64,000 nucleotides of DNA from Leptospira sp. WS60.C2 (GTDB lineage Bacteria; Spirochaetota; Leptospiria; Leptospirales; Leptospiraceae), in contig NZ_CP162133.1 of the NCBI RefSeq assembly GCF_040833955.1, positions 3,231,501 to 3,295,500 on the forward strand, in the 5' to 3' direction. Made by a program: the position numbers and the translations under genes. Positions 35,522 to 43,415 of this stretch are shown here, piece by piece. Below the pieces are notes generated by a model. The model ran no database searches, had not been told where the DNA came from, and saw only the letters and a list, made by a program, of their open reading frames with translations. Position 1 is the stretch's first letter. Every line of letters starts with the position of its first letter.

Positions 35522-37399
35522 ATGGCAGTTGAAGAAAATACTTTGGAAGATCGTTTGATCAAAATTTCCAACAGAGAAAGTAATAAAAATCTCATGGTCA
35601 GTTCGGATAAAATTTTCATTTTTCCGGTGCCCAAAACCACCTTTCACTTTTTGGAAAACATTTGGCAGTCATTCACCAATAAAATGGTATCTCTCGTGGA
35701 TTTTAACGATGATCCCATTTTTAATTTTTCCATTTTTGAGGTTATTGACCAAGATGAAATGAAAATTGTGGCAACCGCCACTCATTTCAAATTACGGGAA
35801 ATCGCAGAAAGACGAAAAATTCCAGGAATCGAAGAATACATCAAAAAATCGAGACCCATTCACCTTGCAGATCCAAGGAACGAATCAGCAAGGTTCCTTC
35901 GTAAATCCATCATTGATTTTAACAAAGGCCTCAGACCAGAAGTTATTTTTATCAATCTCAAAGAAGAAGAAATCCATCCTGAGAAAAAAGTTTTGCTTTC
36001 CGAAACAATGAACCACGCCGTTGGCATTCCTCTCTTTGTGAATGAAAACCCAATTGGGATCTTATGGGGGATCACTAAAGATCCCATCTCGGAAGAGCAA
36101 ATTCGCCCTCTGACCCTCCAATTGTATTCTCTTTTTGATGTGATTGAGTTTGTTGTCGCGAAAGAAATGGAATCAGGAAATGACCATTACATTGCACAAA
36201 AAAACATTGAGAAAGCAGACACAGTTTCTAACTCACGGAATTTATTTTACACAACTACGAAGGATCAAAAAGAACCTGTCACATCGATTATTTTTAAATC
36301 CCACCAGTATAATATTGAATACAGGATGGACGCATCCTTCATTATTCCGACTACGGATGGTTATGCGGTTTCACTCAAAAGTTTCACTCCAGAAAAATTA
36401 AACAACACAGGAAAAAACCTACTCCTCATCCCTGGGTTTTTCTGTCGACGTTCGGTCATGGACAAATTAGCAAAAGAACTCGCACTCAAATATGGCTACC
36501 GAGTTTTCCTGATGGATATGCGAGGAAGGTCCAGACAAACTATGCCAAAACATGGAAAAAAGGAAGGTTGGACTGTTGACAATTACATCCAAGACGATTT
36601 TCCAGAAGTTTTACGCTGGATTCGATGGCACTATCCAAGTGAACGAACTGTAGTGGTTGGGCATAGTATGGGGGGGATGATCCCTAGATTCTATGTTTCT
36701 TCCTACGAAACAATCAAAGAACATAAACAAGAATTCAATCTACCGCAGCCAGAAGAATACATTGCAGGAATTGTTTCCATTACCTCTCCCAATTATATCA
36801 GCTTAAAGTCCAACTTCATTGGGTTAGATACATTGAAAAAGGGATTTAGTATGCTCCCTCACAAAATGATCTCGGATATGATTTTGAGTATGGCAAGTTT
36901 TTCCATGCAGGCAACAATTCAAACCATCGATTTGAAAAAATTCTTCAAATTGATTTTAAATCTCCACTCTAGTTTAAGAAGCTTTAGTTATAATATAGGA
37001 ACCAAAGTGTTAACCATCAAAGACTTTGTGGGTTATAAAGAAATCACACCTCCAGAATGGTATTTTCTCATGGAAGACGTGTTTTGCGAAGAATCAGTTT
37101 CTGTGATCATGCAATTTTTCCAAAGTCAAATTTCGAATGAACGTAGTTTTTGGTCGAATGATGGTAAAATCAATTACACAGAAAATTTCCTAAACAATTT
37201 CAATTTACCGATTTACAGTGTGGTTGGAACCGTCGACAAAATCGTACCAGAAGAAAGTTTAACGGAATTAAAAGATCTCAAATCAGAAAACAAAGTTACA
37301 ACTTATTACGAACAAGGACACCTAGGAATCATTTTCCACGGCGAAACCGTTCGAAAAATCTGTAAAGGAATGGATGAGTGGATCCAGAACTTAAAATAA
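35522..37399 (+). CDS. Alpha/beta hydrolase with N-terminal GAF-like regulatory region
   Basis: A 625-residue protein. Residues 1-~215 have a GAF-like pattern (helices and strands ending in AVGIPLFVNENPIGILWGIT). Residues ~290-620 form an alpha/beta hydrolase: oxyanion strand LLLIPGFFCRRS, nucleophile elbow VVGHSMGGMIP near residue 380-388, and a C-terminal EQGHLGIIFHG with the catalytic His near 600. It is likely a cytoplasmic lipase or PHA-type esterase whose activity may be regulated by the N-terminal part. Substrate unknown. Alone in its unit, bounded by thyX (divergent) and a convergent gene. Confidence 0.78.
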   Translation: MAVEENTLEDRLIKISNRESNKNLMVSSDKIFIFPVPKTTFHFLENIWQSFTNKMVSLVDFNDDPIFNFSIFEVIDQDEMKIVATATHFKLREIAERRKIPGIEEYIKKSRPIHLADPRNESARFLRKSIIDFNKGLRPEVIFINLKEEEIHPEKKVLLSETMNHAVGIPLFVNENPIGILWGITKDPISEEQIRPLTLQLYSLFDVIEFVVAKEMESGNDHYIAQKNIEKADTVSNSRNLFYTTTKDQKEPVTSIIFKSHQYNIEYRMDASFIIPTTDGYAVSLKSFTPEKLNNTGKNLLLIPGFFCRRSVMDKLAKELALKYGYRVFLMDMRGRSRQTMPKHGKKEGWTVDNYIQDDFPEVLRWIRWHYPSERTVVVGHSMGGMIPRFYVSSYETIKEHKQEFNLPQPEEYIAGIVSITSPNYISLKSNFIGLDTLKKGFSMLPHKMISDMILSMASFSMQATIQTIDLKKFFKLILNLHSSLRSFSYNIGTKVLTIKDFVGYKEITPPEWYFLMEDVFCEESVSVIMQFFQSQISNERSFWSNDGKINYTENFLNNFNLPIYSVVGTVDKIVPEESLTELKDLKSENKVTTYYEQGHLGIIFHGETVRKICKGMDEWIQNLK

Positions 37400-37411
37400 G
37401 GAAAGATTCCC

Positions 37412-37933
37412 CTAACGACCGCTAAATCGATTGCGAATCATTTCCATTTCTTTTGTCAGTGTGGCATCACGACCAGCTAGGTAATAAGCGCCACGCACTG
37501 GTATACTTGTGATTTCAGAATCTTCCGTGATGGTCACAAGTGTTCCTGGAATTTTAGGCTCTAATGAATACGTCCATGATCCACGCATTTTAAAACTGGC
37601 ATCCGTTAGTTCAATTTTCCACTTTCGATTGGGTACAAACTCACGTAACTCGAAAATCATATACCCACCCATATCTGGTGTTTCTAACCATTTGCTTGGG
37701 GTTCCATCGGCTTTTGTTTCAAGAATTTTGACTGAGATGACTTCCTTTCTTCGGTTCGGGAGGTCTTGGATATCGGTGATGAAATTCCAAATGTCTTCTG
37801 GTTCTGCTTTTAGCCATTCACTGGTTTCTTTGTGAAATTTTGGTTCTTGGAAATAGCCAACTGCAAGAAACAATACAACAAGACCAATCAGTAAAAAACT
37901 AGTTCCAAAAGCAAAAAGGAGAATGCGCTTCAT
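37412..37933 (-). CDS. SRPBCC-family protein (polyketide-cyclase-like) with membrane anchor
   Basis: A 173-residue protein with an N-terminal hydrophobic segment (residues 5-28) and a START/SRPBCC fold. Visible family landmarks are 'WLKAEPEDIWNFITDIQDLPNRRKEVISVKIL' from residue 40, a GGYMIFELREFVPNRKWKIE strand-turn and a C-terminal helix rich in Arg. It should bind a small hydrophobic ligand, on the outer face of the inner membrane or in the periplasm. Ends 13 nt from the convergent hydrolase gene. Function unknown. Confidence 0.72.
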   Translation of the reverse strand: MKRILLFAFGTSFLLIGLVVLFLAVGYFQEPKFHKETSEWLKAEPEDIWNFITDIQDLPNRRKEVISVKILETKADGTPSKWLETPDMGGYMIFELREFVPNRKWKIELTDASFKMRGSWTYSLEPKIPGTLVTITEDSEITSIPVRGAYYLAGRDATLTKEMEMIRNRFSGR

Positions 37934-37984
37934 ACCTTTTTTTCTTGCTATCTGGCATTTGAATCAATCATAATCTTTTCCACA

Positions 37985-38458
37985 ATGAATGCAAATGAAG
38001 AGTTGATCCAAAAGTTTTATACAGCCTTTCAAAACAAAGACGGACAAACCATGATTTCCCTTTACCACCCAGAGATCCAATTTGAGGACCCTGCGTTTGG
38101 AACATTACGTGGAAAAGAAGCTGGTGCTATGTGGCTTATGCTTTTAGAAAGAGGCCAAAATTTAACGATTCGATTTTCGAATATCCAAGCCAATGAAAAG
38201 GAAGGTTCGGCCGATTGGGAAGCTGATTATAGTTTCAGTAAAACAGGAAGACTTGTTCAAAATAAAATCCATGCAAAGTTCACGTTCCAAGATGGTAAAA
38301 TCATCCAACACAAAGATCATTTTTCCATGTGGAAGTGGCTTGGAATGGCAATGGGACCGATTGGTTATTTACTCGGTTGGTGGCCAGCTCTCGGAAACAA
38401 AGTCAGAAAAGAAGCAATCACTGGCTTACAATTGTATATGAAACGAAAACGAATGTAG
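37985..38458 (+). CDS. SnoaL-like / nuclear transport factor 2-like protein
   Basis: A 157-residue cone-fold protein. IQKFYTAFQNKDGQTMISLYHPEIQFEDPAFG near residues 7-38 is the characteristic SnoaL-like helix-strand signature, followed by the curved beta sheet (ADWEADYSFSKTG, KFTFQDGKIIQHKDHFS). SnoaL homologues are isomerases or limonene-epoxide-hydrolase-like, but catalysis cannot be inferred. The C-terminal part (GMAMGPIGYLLGWWPALG) is hydrophobic, as often in this group. Monocistronic; bounded downstream by a strong hairpin. Confidence 0.72.
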   Translation: MNANEELIQKFYTAFQNKDGQTMISLYHPEIQFEDPAFGTLRGKEAGAMWLMLLERGQNLTIRFSNIQANEKEGSADWEADYSFSKTGRLVQNKIHAKFTFQDGKIIQHKDHFSMWKWLGMAMGPIGYLLGWWPALGNKVRKEAITGLQLYMKRKRM

Positions 38459-38465
38459 TCTCAGA

Positions 38466-38503
38466 TCCTTGTTGGGATTGGTGTGACCATATCCCATCAA
38501 GGA
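38466..38503. terminator. Long hairpin between convergent genes, probable bidirectional terminator
   Basis: TCCTTGtTGGGATTGGT pairs with ACCAtATCCCAtCAAGGA around a 3-nt loop, giving about 16 paired positions with small mismatches or a bulge. It lies 8 nt after the SnoaL-like stop (38458) and covers the stop codon of the rhodanese-like gene (38497). No T-run is present on either side, so termination is inferred from position and stem strength only. Confidence 0.5.
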
Positions 38504-38859
38504 CTAGGCATATTGGATAAACCACCAGCGTTGATCACTTGTTTGTATCCAATGGATTCTAAAAACGATTTGGCGCTGCCACTTCTACCACCAGAAGCGC
38601 AATAAAGAATGATGGTTTGATTTTTATCACCAAACTCATCCACACGTTTGGAAACTTCATCGATCGGGATGTTCTTTGCATTCGGAAAATGCCCAGAATT
38701 GAATTCCGTCACTGTTCGTACGTCGACGACAAGTGCTCCTGAATCAATTTTTTCTTTTAGCCCTGACTGATTCATACCAGACGAATTTCTCAATTGATAA
38801 ACGATAAATAAAACAGCTACAATGACAATTGCGATGAGGACCATTCGATTCAATATCAC
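38497..38859 (-). CDS. Membrane-anchored rhodanese-like protein
   Basis: A 120-residue protein. An N-terminal helix (MVLIAIVIVAVLFIVYQL) anchors a single rhodanese domain. The CDxR-like pattern is VVDVRTVTEFNSGHFPNAKNIP (residues 43-65), and the active-site Cys is in ILYCASGGRSGSA near 85-95. Sulphur or protein-thiol transfer at the outer face of the inner membrane is likely. It overlaps the upstream HisI-like gene by 4 nt and is the last gene of the metG operon. Confidence 0.88.
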   Translation of the reverse strand: MILNRMVLIAIVIVAVLFIVYQLRNSSGMNQSGLKEKIDSGALVVDVRTVTEFNSGHFPNAKNIPIDEVSKRVDEFGDKNQTIILYCASGGRSGSAKSFLESIGYKQVINAGGLSNMPSP

Positions 38860-39458
38860 TCTCCTACTTTATTAGGATAGACGAATGAAACACTTTGATT
38901 CTTGCCAAGTTCACGAAAAAAACAAGAATAATATCCTGTGTGGCAAGCTGCGCCCTTTTGTTCCGTAACATATTGAATGAAGAAAGGGTTTAAGTGGACA
39001 TAAACACGTTTTAACTGTTGCAAATGTCCTGATTCTTCGCCTTTCACCCACTTCCCGTTTCGCGATCGACTGAAATAAGTTCCATAGCCAGTCTCTAAGG
39101 CATGGAGTAGACTTTCTTTTTTTCCCCATGCTAACATCAAATCTTTACCAAATTCATCCTGTGCTAAAAATGGGGACAACTTAGGCATTCTTTCTAAAAT
39201 AGAATTCAGATCTTTTGGCTCGATTGCGATTTTTCCATTTTCCCATAACAAATGTTTATCGGCCAAAGTCATTGAAGGTGAAATTTCTAAAAATGCATCT
39301 TCATCGCAATCAACGAATAGTTTTTTCTGATTGAAATCAAAATCTGCTACGAATTCTTCTGCCTGTTTAGAATCGATCACTTTCAGATTTACTTCATGTG
39401 CTAACAGGGAAGGTTTAGAGAGTAAAACGATGTCTTTTCCGCTGGGAATTTGAATCAT
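38856..39458 (-). CDS. HisI-like phosphoribosyl-AMP cyclohydrolase homologue with altered motif order
   Basis: 200 residues, longer than the usual 110-130 for HisI. Residues 96-185 align with the family: LMLAWGKKESLLHALETGYGTYFSRSR, WVKGEESG, and the zinc Cys pair in ACHTGYYSCFF (C172, C179). But the DCDxD metal motif, normally about 15 residues before this, is replaced by VHLNP (154-158). A near-perfect DCDEDA occurs instead near the N-terminus (D50 C51 D52 E53 D54). Activity as cyclohydrolase is uncertain. It is in an operon with metG, a cyclase and rhodanese rather than with his genes. Confidence 0.7.
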   Translation of the reverse strand: MIQIPSGKDIVLLSKPSLLAHEVNLKVIDSKQAEEFVADFDFNQKKLFVDCDEDAFLEISPSMTLADKHLLWENGKIAIEPKDLNSILERMPKLSPFLAQDEFGKDLMLAWGKKESLLHALETGYGTYFSRSRNGKWVKGEESGHLQQLKRVYVHLNPFFIQYVTEQKGAACHTGYYSCFFRELGKNQSVSFVYPNKVGE

Positions 39459-40753
39459 ACATTTACCTCGATTGCCAAAATTTCTGTGGTTTTCGTTTTC
39501 CCACGAAGTGCCAAGGTTCCCATGGTTTTAACTTTTAAGTTTTGTCGAAATTCTAGAGAGATATGATCATACAGCTCCCTAGAGATTAAAAAATTTCGTT
39601 TTAATTCTTTGCCAAGTGATTCTAGGCGACTTGCCGCATTCACGGTATCTCCGATCACCGTGTATTCCAATCGTTTTTCAACACCTACGTTCCCGACAAT
39701 GACAGGGCCATAATGAATCCCGATACGAATTTCGACTAATTTTTCTCCATTTTCTTGCCTCTTGCGATTCCAATCAGCTAATGCTTGTAACATGGATATT
39801 CCTGCTTGGACAGATTTTGTTGCATCATCCTTAGAGGGAACGGGAGTTCCGAAGGTAACCATCATTCCATCCCCTATAAACTTATCTAAGGTACCATTGT
39901 GATGAAAGACAATATCCAACATAAAACTATGATATTCTGATAAAAGGGACATTGTCTTTTGGGGACCTAATGATTCTGAGATTTGTGTAAAATGAGCAAT
40001 GTCACAAAATAAAACGGCAACTGTAGATTCCTTTCCACCTGGCTTAAAAAAGTCTTCATCAGCATTATCTAATTCATCAACAACATTGGGAGAAAAGTAA
40101 CGTGTGAGTTGAGTCATCTTGACTTCATTCGTCACGGCGGAGAGCACAGTTCGCCTAACACGATAAGTAAGGTATGCCAAAAAAAATCCCAATATACCGA
40201 TGATCCCCATGGACATAATATAATTGTTTACATGAGCTGCAGGGCCAAGTAACGCTTCTTTAAAACTTTCCGTGCTTATAAACCGTGGATCTTGTTGTGC
40301 ATACACCAAAATTCCTGCCTGGCTAATCACCACACCTAACGCATAAATCATTGGATAAATTGGTTGGATGCTAAATGCATTCATAATCAAAGTTCCAGCT
40401 ATGATAAAGTGGACATATGTCTTGATCAGATAGGTTCTAGGTACTTGCGATTCACCACCGACTGCATTGTACCAGACAAAAGGCAAGACGGTAACTATAA
40501 CCAAATCAATTAAAACACAAAATAAACCCACGAATGAAACGAACTTTCTTTTTTTTAAAAATTTAGAAAGTATGTATAATATGATATTTAGAGAAACTGA
40601 TATAATCGTGACTGTAAATAACTCATAAAGTGTTTGCGCAACAAAGAAGGTAGCAATTGTTAAAATACTAAAAACAATCATTTTCCCATAGAGACTAAAT
40701 TTAATCCCTTGGATTTCTTTTTCCTGAAGAACTTGTTCCGACTTTGTTGCCAT
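39455..40753 (-). CDS. Membrane-bound class III adenylate/guanylate cyclase
   Basis: A 432-residue protein with about six N-terminal transmembrane helices (residues 20-200) and a C-terminal class III cyclase domain (about 240-425). Metal-binding Asp residues are in LFCDIAHFT and KFIGDGMMV. Substrate-specifying Lys is in LDKFIGDG and Asp/Thr in EYTVIGDTVN, the adenine-type combination, so cAMP synthesis is expected. The membrane sensor has no named domain. Overlaps the HisI-like gene by 4 nt and is 4 nt downstream of metG. Leptospires typically encode many such cyclases. Confidence 0.9.
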   Translation of the reverse strand: MATKSEQVLQEKEIQGIKFSLYGKMIVFSILTIATFFVAQTLYELFTVTIISVSLNIILYILSKFLKKRKFVSFVGLFCVLIDLVIVTVLPFVWYNAVGGESQVPRTYLIKTYVHFIIAGTLIMNAFSIQPIYPMIYALGVVISQAGILVYAQQDPRFISTESFKEALLGPAAHVNNYIMSMGIIGILGFFLAYLTYRVRRTVLSAVTNEVKMTQLTRYFSPNVVDELDNADEDFFKPGGKESTVAVLFCDIAHFTQISESLGPQKTMSLLSEYHSFMLDIVFHHNGTLDKFIGDGMMVTFGTPVPSKDDATKSVQAGISMLQALADWNRKRQENGEKLVEIRIGIHYGPVIVGNVGVEKRLEYTVIGDTVNAASRLESLGKELKRNFLISRELYDHISLEFRQNLKVKTMGTLALRGKTKTTEILAIEVNV

Positions 40754-40757
40754 TTCC

Positions 40758-42803
40758 TTATTTTAAAAGGTCCCCCGGATTTGCATCGCGATCAGGAACA
40801 AACAATGATAATGTTTTTTCCTTCCCTGAAGCAAGTAACATAGCTTCTGATAAACCAAATTTCATTTGGCGTGGTTTTAAATTGGCAACTACAACCACTT
40901 TTTTACCAACTAATTCTTCCGCAGTGTAACTCGCTTTAATTCCCGCAAATACGTTTTTAATACCTTTTTCTCCTAAATCTACTTTTACAAACAAGAGTTT
41001 ATCGGCACCTTCCACAGGATTTGCTTCTTTAATGAGACCCACTCGTAACTCTACTTTCGTAAGTTCATCGATGCTGATCAATCCATCTTCGGAGACAGTA
41101 GCTGTTTTGGCTTCGTTCGCATTAGACTTTGTTTGTTCTTGTTTCGATTGTGTCGGATTTGATTTTTCAAACGCTTCTTTTGTTTCTGAAATCATTAGTG
41201 AAATATTTTTTTCCTCAACTCGTTTGGACAACATTTGGTAGGGACCGAGTGCTTTGCTTTCAATCGTTTCTGATAAATTCAGGAACGATAATTTTGAAAT
41301 TTGAAACAACTCGGCAATGGATTTGGCAATTTTCGGAGTTACAGGTGCAAGATAGGTGAACAAAATTTTTGCACAATTGAGAGAGGTTGTTACCACTTCC
41401 CTAGCCTTTTCCACATCTGTTTTGATCAAATTCCATGGAGCGTAATCATTTACATACTTATTGACTTTGTCTCCTAGTCCTGTAATTTCACGCATCACCT
41501 TGGAATAGTTACGCGACTCATATGCTTCTCGAATTTCGGTTTCTTTTCCTAGAAGTTCTGTTACTAATGATTTTCCCTCAGTAGACAAACTTCCTAATTT
41601 TCTATCCATTTTATCTAGGATCGATGTGGAAACTCTTGATACCAAGTTCACTAAATTTCCAATCAAATCGGAATTTACGCGGGAAACAAAATCATCAAAA
41701 GATATATCGACGTCTTCCATTCCAGAACCAAGGCGACATGCCATATAAAAACGGAAATGTTCAACATCCAAGTATTTTGCAAATGTGGAAGCATTGATAA
41801 AGGTTCCACGAGACTTGGACATTTTTTCGCCATTGACGGTTAAAAATCCGTGTACGTTCAATTGTGATGGTGCCTTGTAACCAGAACCCATTAGCATCGC
41901 AGGCCAAAACAAACCATGAAAATAGAGTATGTCTTTACCAATGAAATGTACAATTTCTCCCTTTCCGTCCTTCCAGAACTCATTGAACCTTTTCTCATCT
42001 TTTAAATGATTCAAGGAAGATGCCATGTATCCAATAGGAGCGTCCAACCAAACATAAAAATATTTGTTTTCTTCTTCCGGAATCGCAAAACCAAAGTAAG
42101 GGCCATCGCGGCTGATGTCCCATTCTTGTAATCCAGAGGTAAACCATTCCTGTAATTTCTTTTGGGCACCTTCATTCAAACGGTTACCTTCTTCCATCCA
42201 AGTTTTCAATTGATCTTGAAAGTCTTGTAGTTTAAAAAATAAATGTTTGGATTCTTTTAAAACAGGAGTTGTTCCACAAATGGAACAATACGATTCTTTT
42301 AAATCTTTAGGAGAGTAACTTGTTCCGCACACTTCGCAAGAATCACCATATTGGTCTTTTGCTCCACACTTCGGACAAGTTCCTTTGATGAATCGATCTG
42401 GTAAAAACATCTTATCATGTTCGCAATACGACTGTTCAATGTTGCGAGCAACAATGTGTCCATTTTTTTTAAGAGTTAAATAAATTGATTCTGAAAACTT
42501 TCGGTTTTCTTCGGAGTTTGTTGTGTAGTAATTATCATATTCAACGCCAAAGGATGTAAGGTCTTTAAAATGTTCTTTTTGTACTTCCTCAATCATAGAT
42601 TCAGGAGTTTTCCCTGCCTTTTTAGCTGCGATCATGATAGGGGTACCATGTGTGTCATCAGCACAGAAAAAATAACATTCGTTCCCAATTAACTTTTGAA
42701 ATCGCACCCAAATGTCTGTTTGGACGGCTTCCAAAATATGTCCTAAATGGATAGAACCGTTGGCATAAGGCAAAGCACTTGTAACTAAGATGTGTTTCGA
42801 CAT
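40758..42803 (-). CDS. metG: Methionyl-tRNA synthetase
   Basis: A 681-residue class I aminoacyl-tRNA synthetase charging tRNA-Met. HIGH appears as HLGH (residues 19-22, in ANGSIHLGHILEA), KMSKS as EKMSKSRGTF near 335. Two Cys-x2-Cys-type knuckles (CPKCGAKDQYGDSC, CSICGTTP) form the four-knuckle zinc region of the E. coli type. The C-terminal ~100 residues form the EMAP-II/Trbp111 tRNA-binding domain. It heads an operon of unrelated genes: cyclase, HisI-like, rhodanese. Confidence 0.97.
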   Translation of the reverse strand: MSKHILVTSALPYANGSIHLGHILEAVQTDIWVRFQKLIGNECYFFCADDTHGTPIMIAAKKAGKTPESMIEEVQKEHFKDLTSFGVEYDNYYTTNSEENRKFSESIYLTLKKNGHIVARNIEQSYCEHDKMFLPDRFIKGTCPKCGAKDQYGDSCEVCGTSYSPKDLKESYCSICGTTPVLKESKHLFFKLQDFQDQLKTWMEEGNRLNEGAQKKLQEWFTSGLQEWDISRDGPYFGFAIPEEENKYFYVWLDAPIGYMASSLNHLKDEKRFNEFWKDGKGEIVHFIGKDILYFHGLFWPAMLMGSGYKAPSQLNVHGFLTVNGEKMSKSRGTFINASTFAKYLDVEHFRFYMACRLGSGMEDVDISFDDFVSRVNSDLIGNLVNLVSRVSTSILDKMDRKLGSLSTEGKSLVTELLGKETEIREAYESRNYSKVMREITGLGDKVNKYVNDYAPWNLIKTDVEKAREVVTTSLNCAKILFTYLAPVTPKIAKSIAELFQISKLSFLNLSETIESKALGPYQMLSKRVEEKNISLMISETKEAFEKSNPTQSKQEQTKSNANEAKTATVSEDGLISIDELTKVELRVGLIKEANPVEGADKLLFVKVDLGEKGIKNVFAGIKASYTAEELVGKKVVVVANLKPRQMKFGLSEAMLLASGKEKTLSLFVPDRDANPGDLLK

Positions 42804-42899
42804 AGATTAATTCCAGTTTCCTGATGGGATTTTCCAATTCAGCCTATTTTTGAGAAAAATCAAGAAAAGAGCAAAAAAATGAAGTTGAAGGATGAGACA

Positions 42900-43415
42900 A
42901 TGCCAATAAACTTCCTGTTTGTTATGGCCAAGAAAATCGTTCAAAATTTGAAACAAGTCAAGGGAAATAAAAAGAGTCACCCGGAAACCATCCACAAAAC
43001 CCTAGACATCGAAAGTGACCTGCACATCGAATATGCAAAAGTATTATTAAGTCTATGGTCGTATGCATGTAATGCAGACGGTCAGTTCAAAAAGAAAGAA
43101 GGGGAAATTGTAGGCGAATTGGTAAATGTTTTATTTGAACCAGATTGTTTGCTCAGTGGATTCCAATCCCAAAAAAAACAAGTATTGGAAATTTTATCTC
43201 ACACCTTCGAAAATCCTCTCCCGATGAAAACGATTTCCAAAGTCGTTTCTGATAGTGACGAGTATGCCCTGAATTTTTTTGAAGATGCGGTGTGTATTGT
43301 TGCCTCAGATGGAACTCTCAACAAAGCTGAAATCCAATTTCTGGATGACCTAGCAAAAGAATTCAAAATCAGCCCAATGGACAAAATGAGAGTCGAAAAA
43401 AAATACCTTGCGTAA
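42900..43415 (+). CDS. TerB-like protein
   Basis: A 171-residue helical protein (178 if the upstream ATG at 42879 is used). AAGGA stands 7 nt before ATG 42900, so I chose it. The TerB-fold signature occurs as two acidic helical repeats: NADGQFKKKEGEIV near 68-82 and ASDGTLNKAEIQFLDDLAKEF near 140-160; the D-G-x-x-x-x-E pattern may bind metal. TerB-like proteins are linked to tellurite resistance and membrane stress responses. The next gene starts inside its 3' end (8 nt overlap), so the pair is translationally coupled. Confidence 0.8.
   Translation: MPINFLFVMAKKIVQNLKQVKGNKKSHPETIHKTLDIESDLHIEYAKVLLSLWSYACNADGQFKKKEGEIVGELVNVLFEPDCLLSGFQSQKKQVLEILSHTFENPLPMKTISKVVSDSDEYALNFFEDAVCIVASDGTLNKAEIQFLDDLAKEFKISPMDKMRVEKKYLA

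Noticed and set aside
42900..43415. A full ter (TerABCDEF) stress operon
   Set aside because: Only TerB-like and (elsewhere) TelA-like proteins are present; no TerC, TerD or vWA-domain partners are adjacent.
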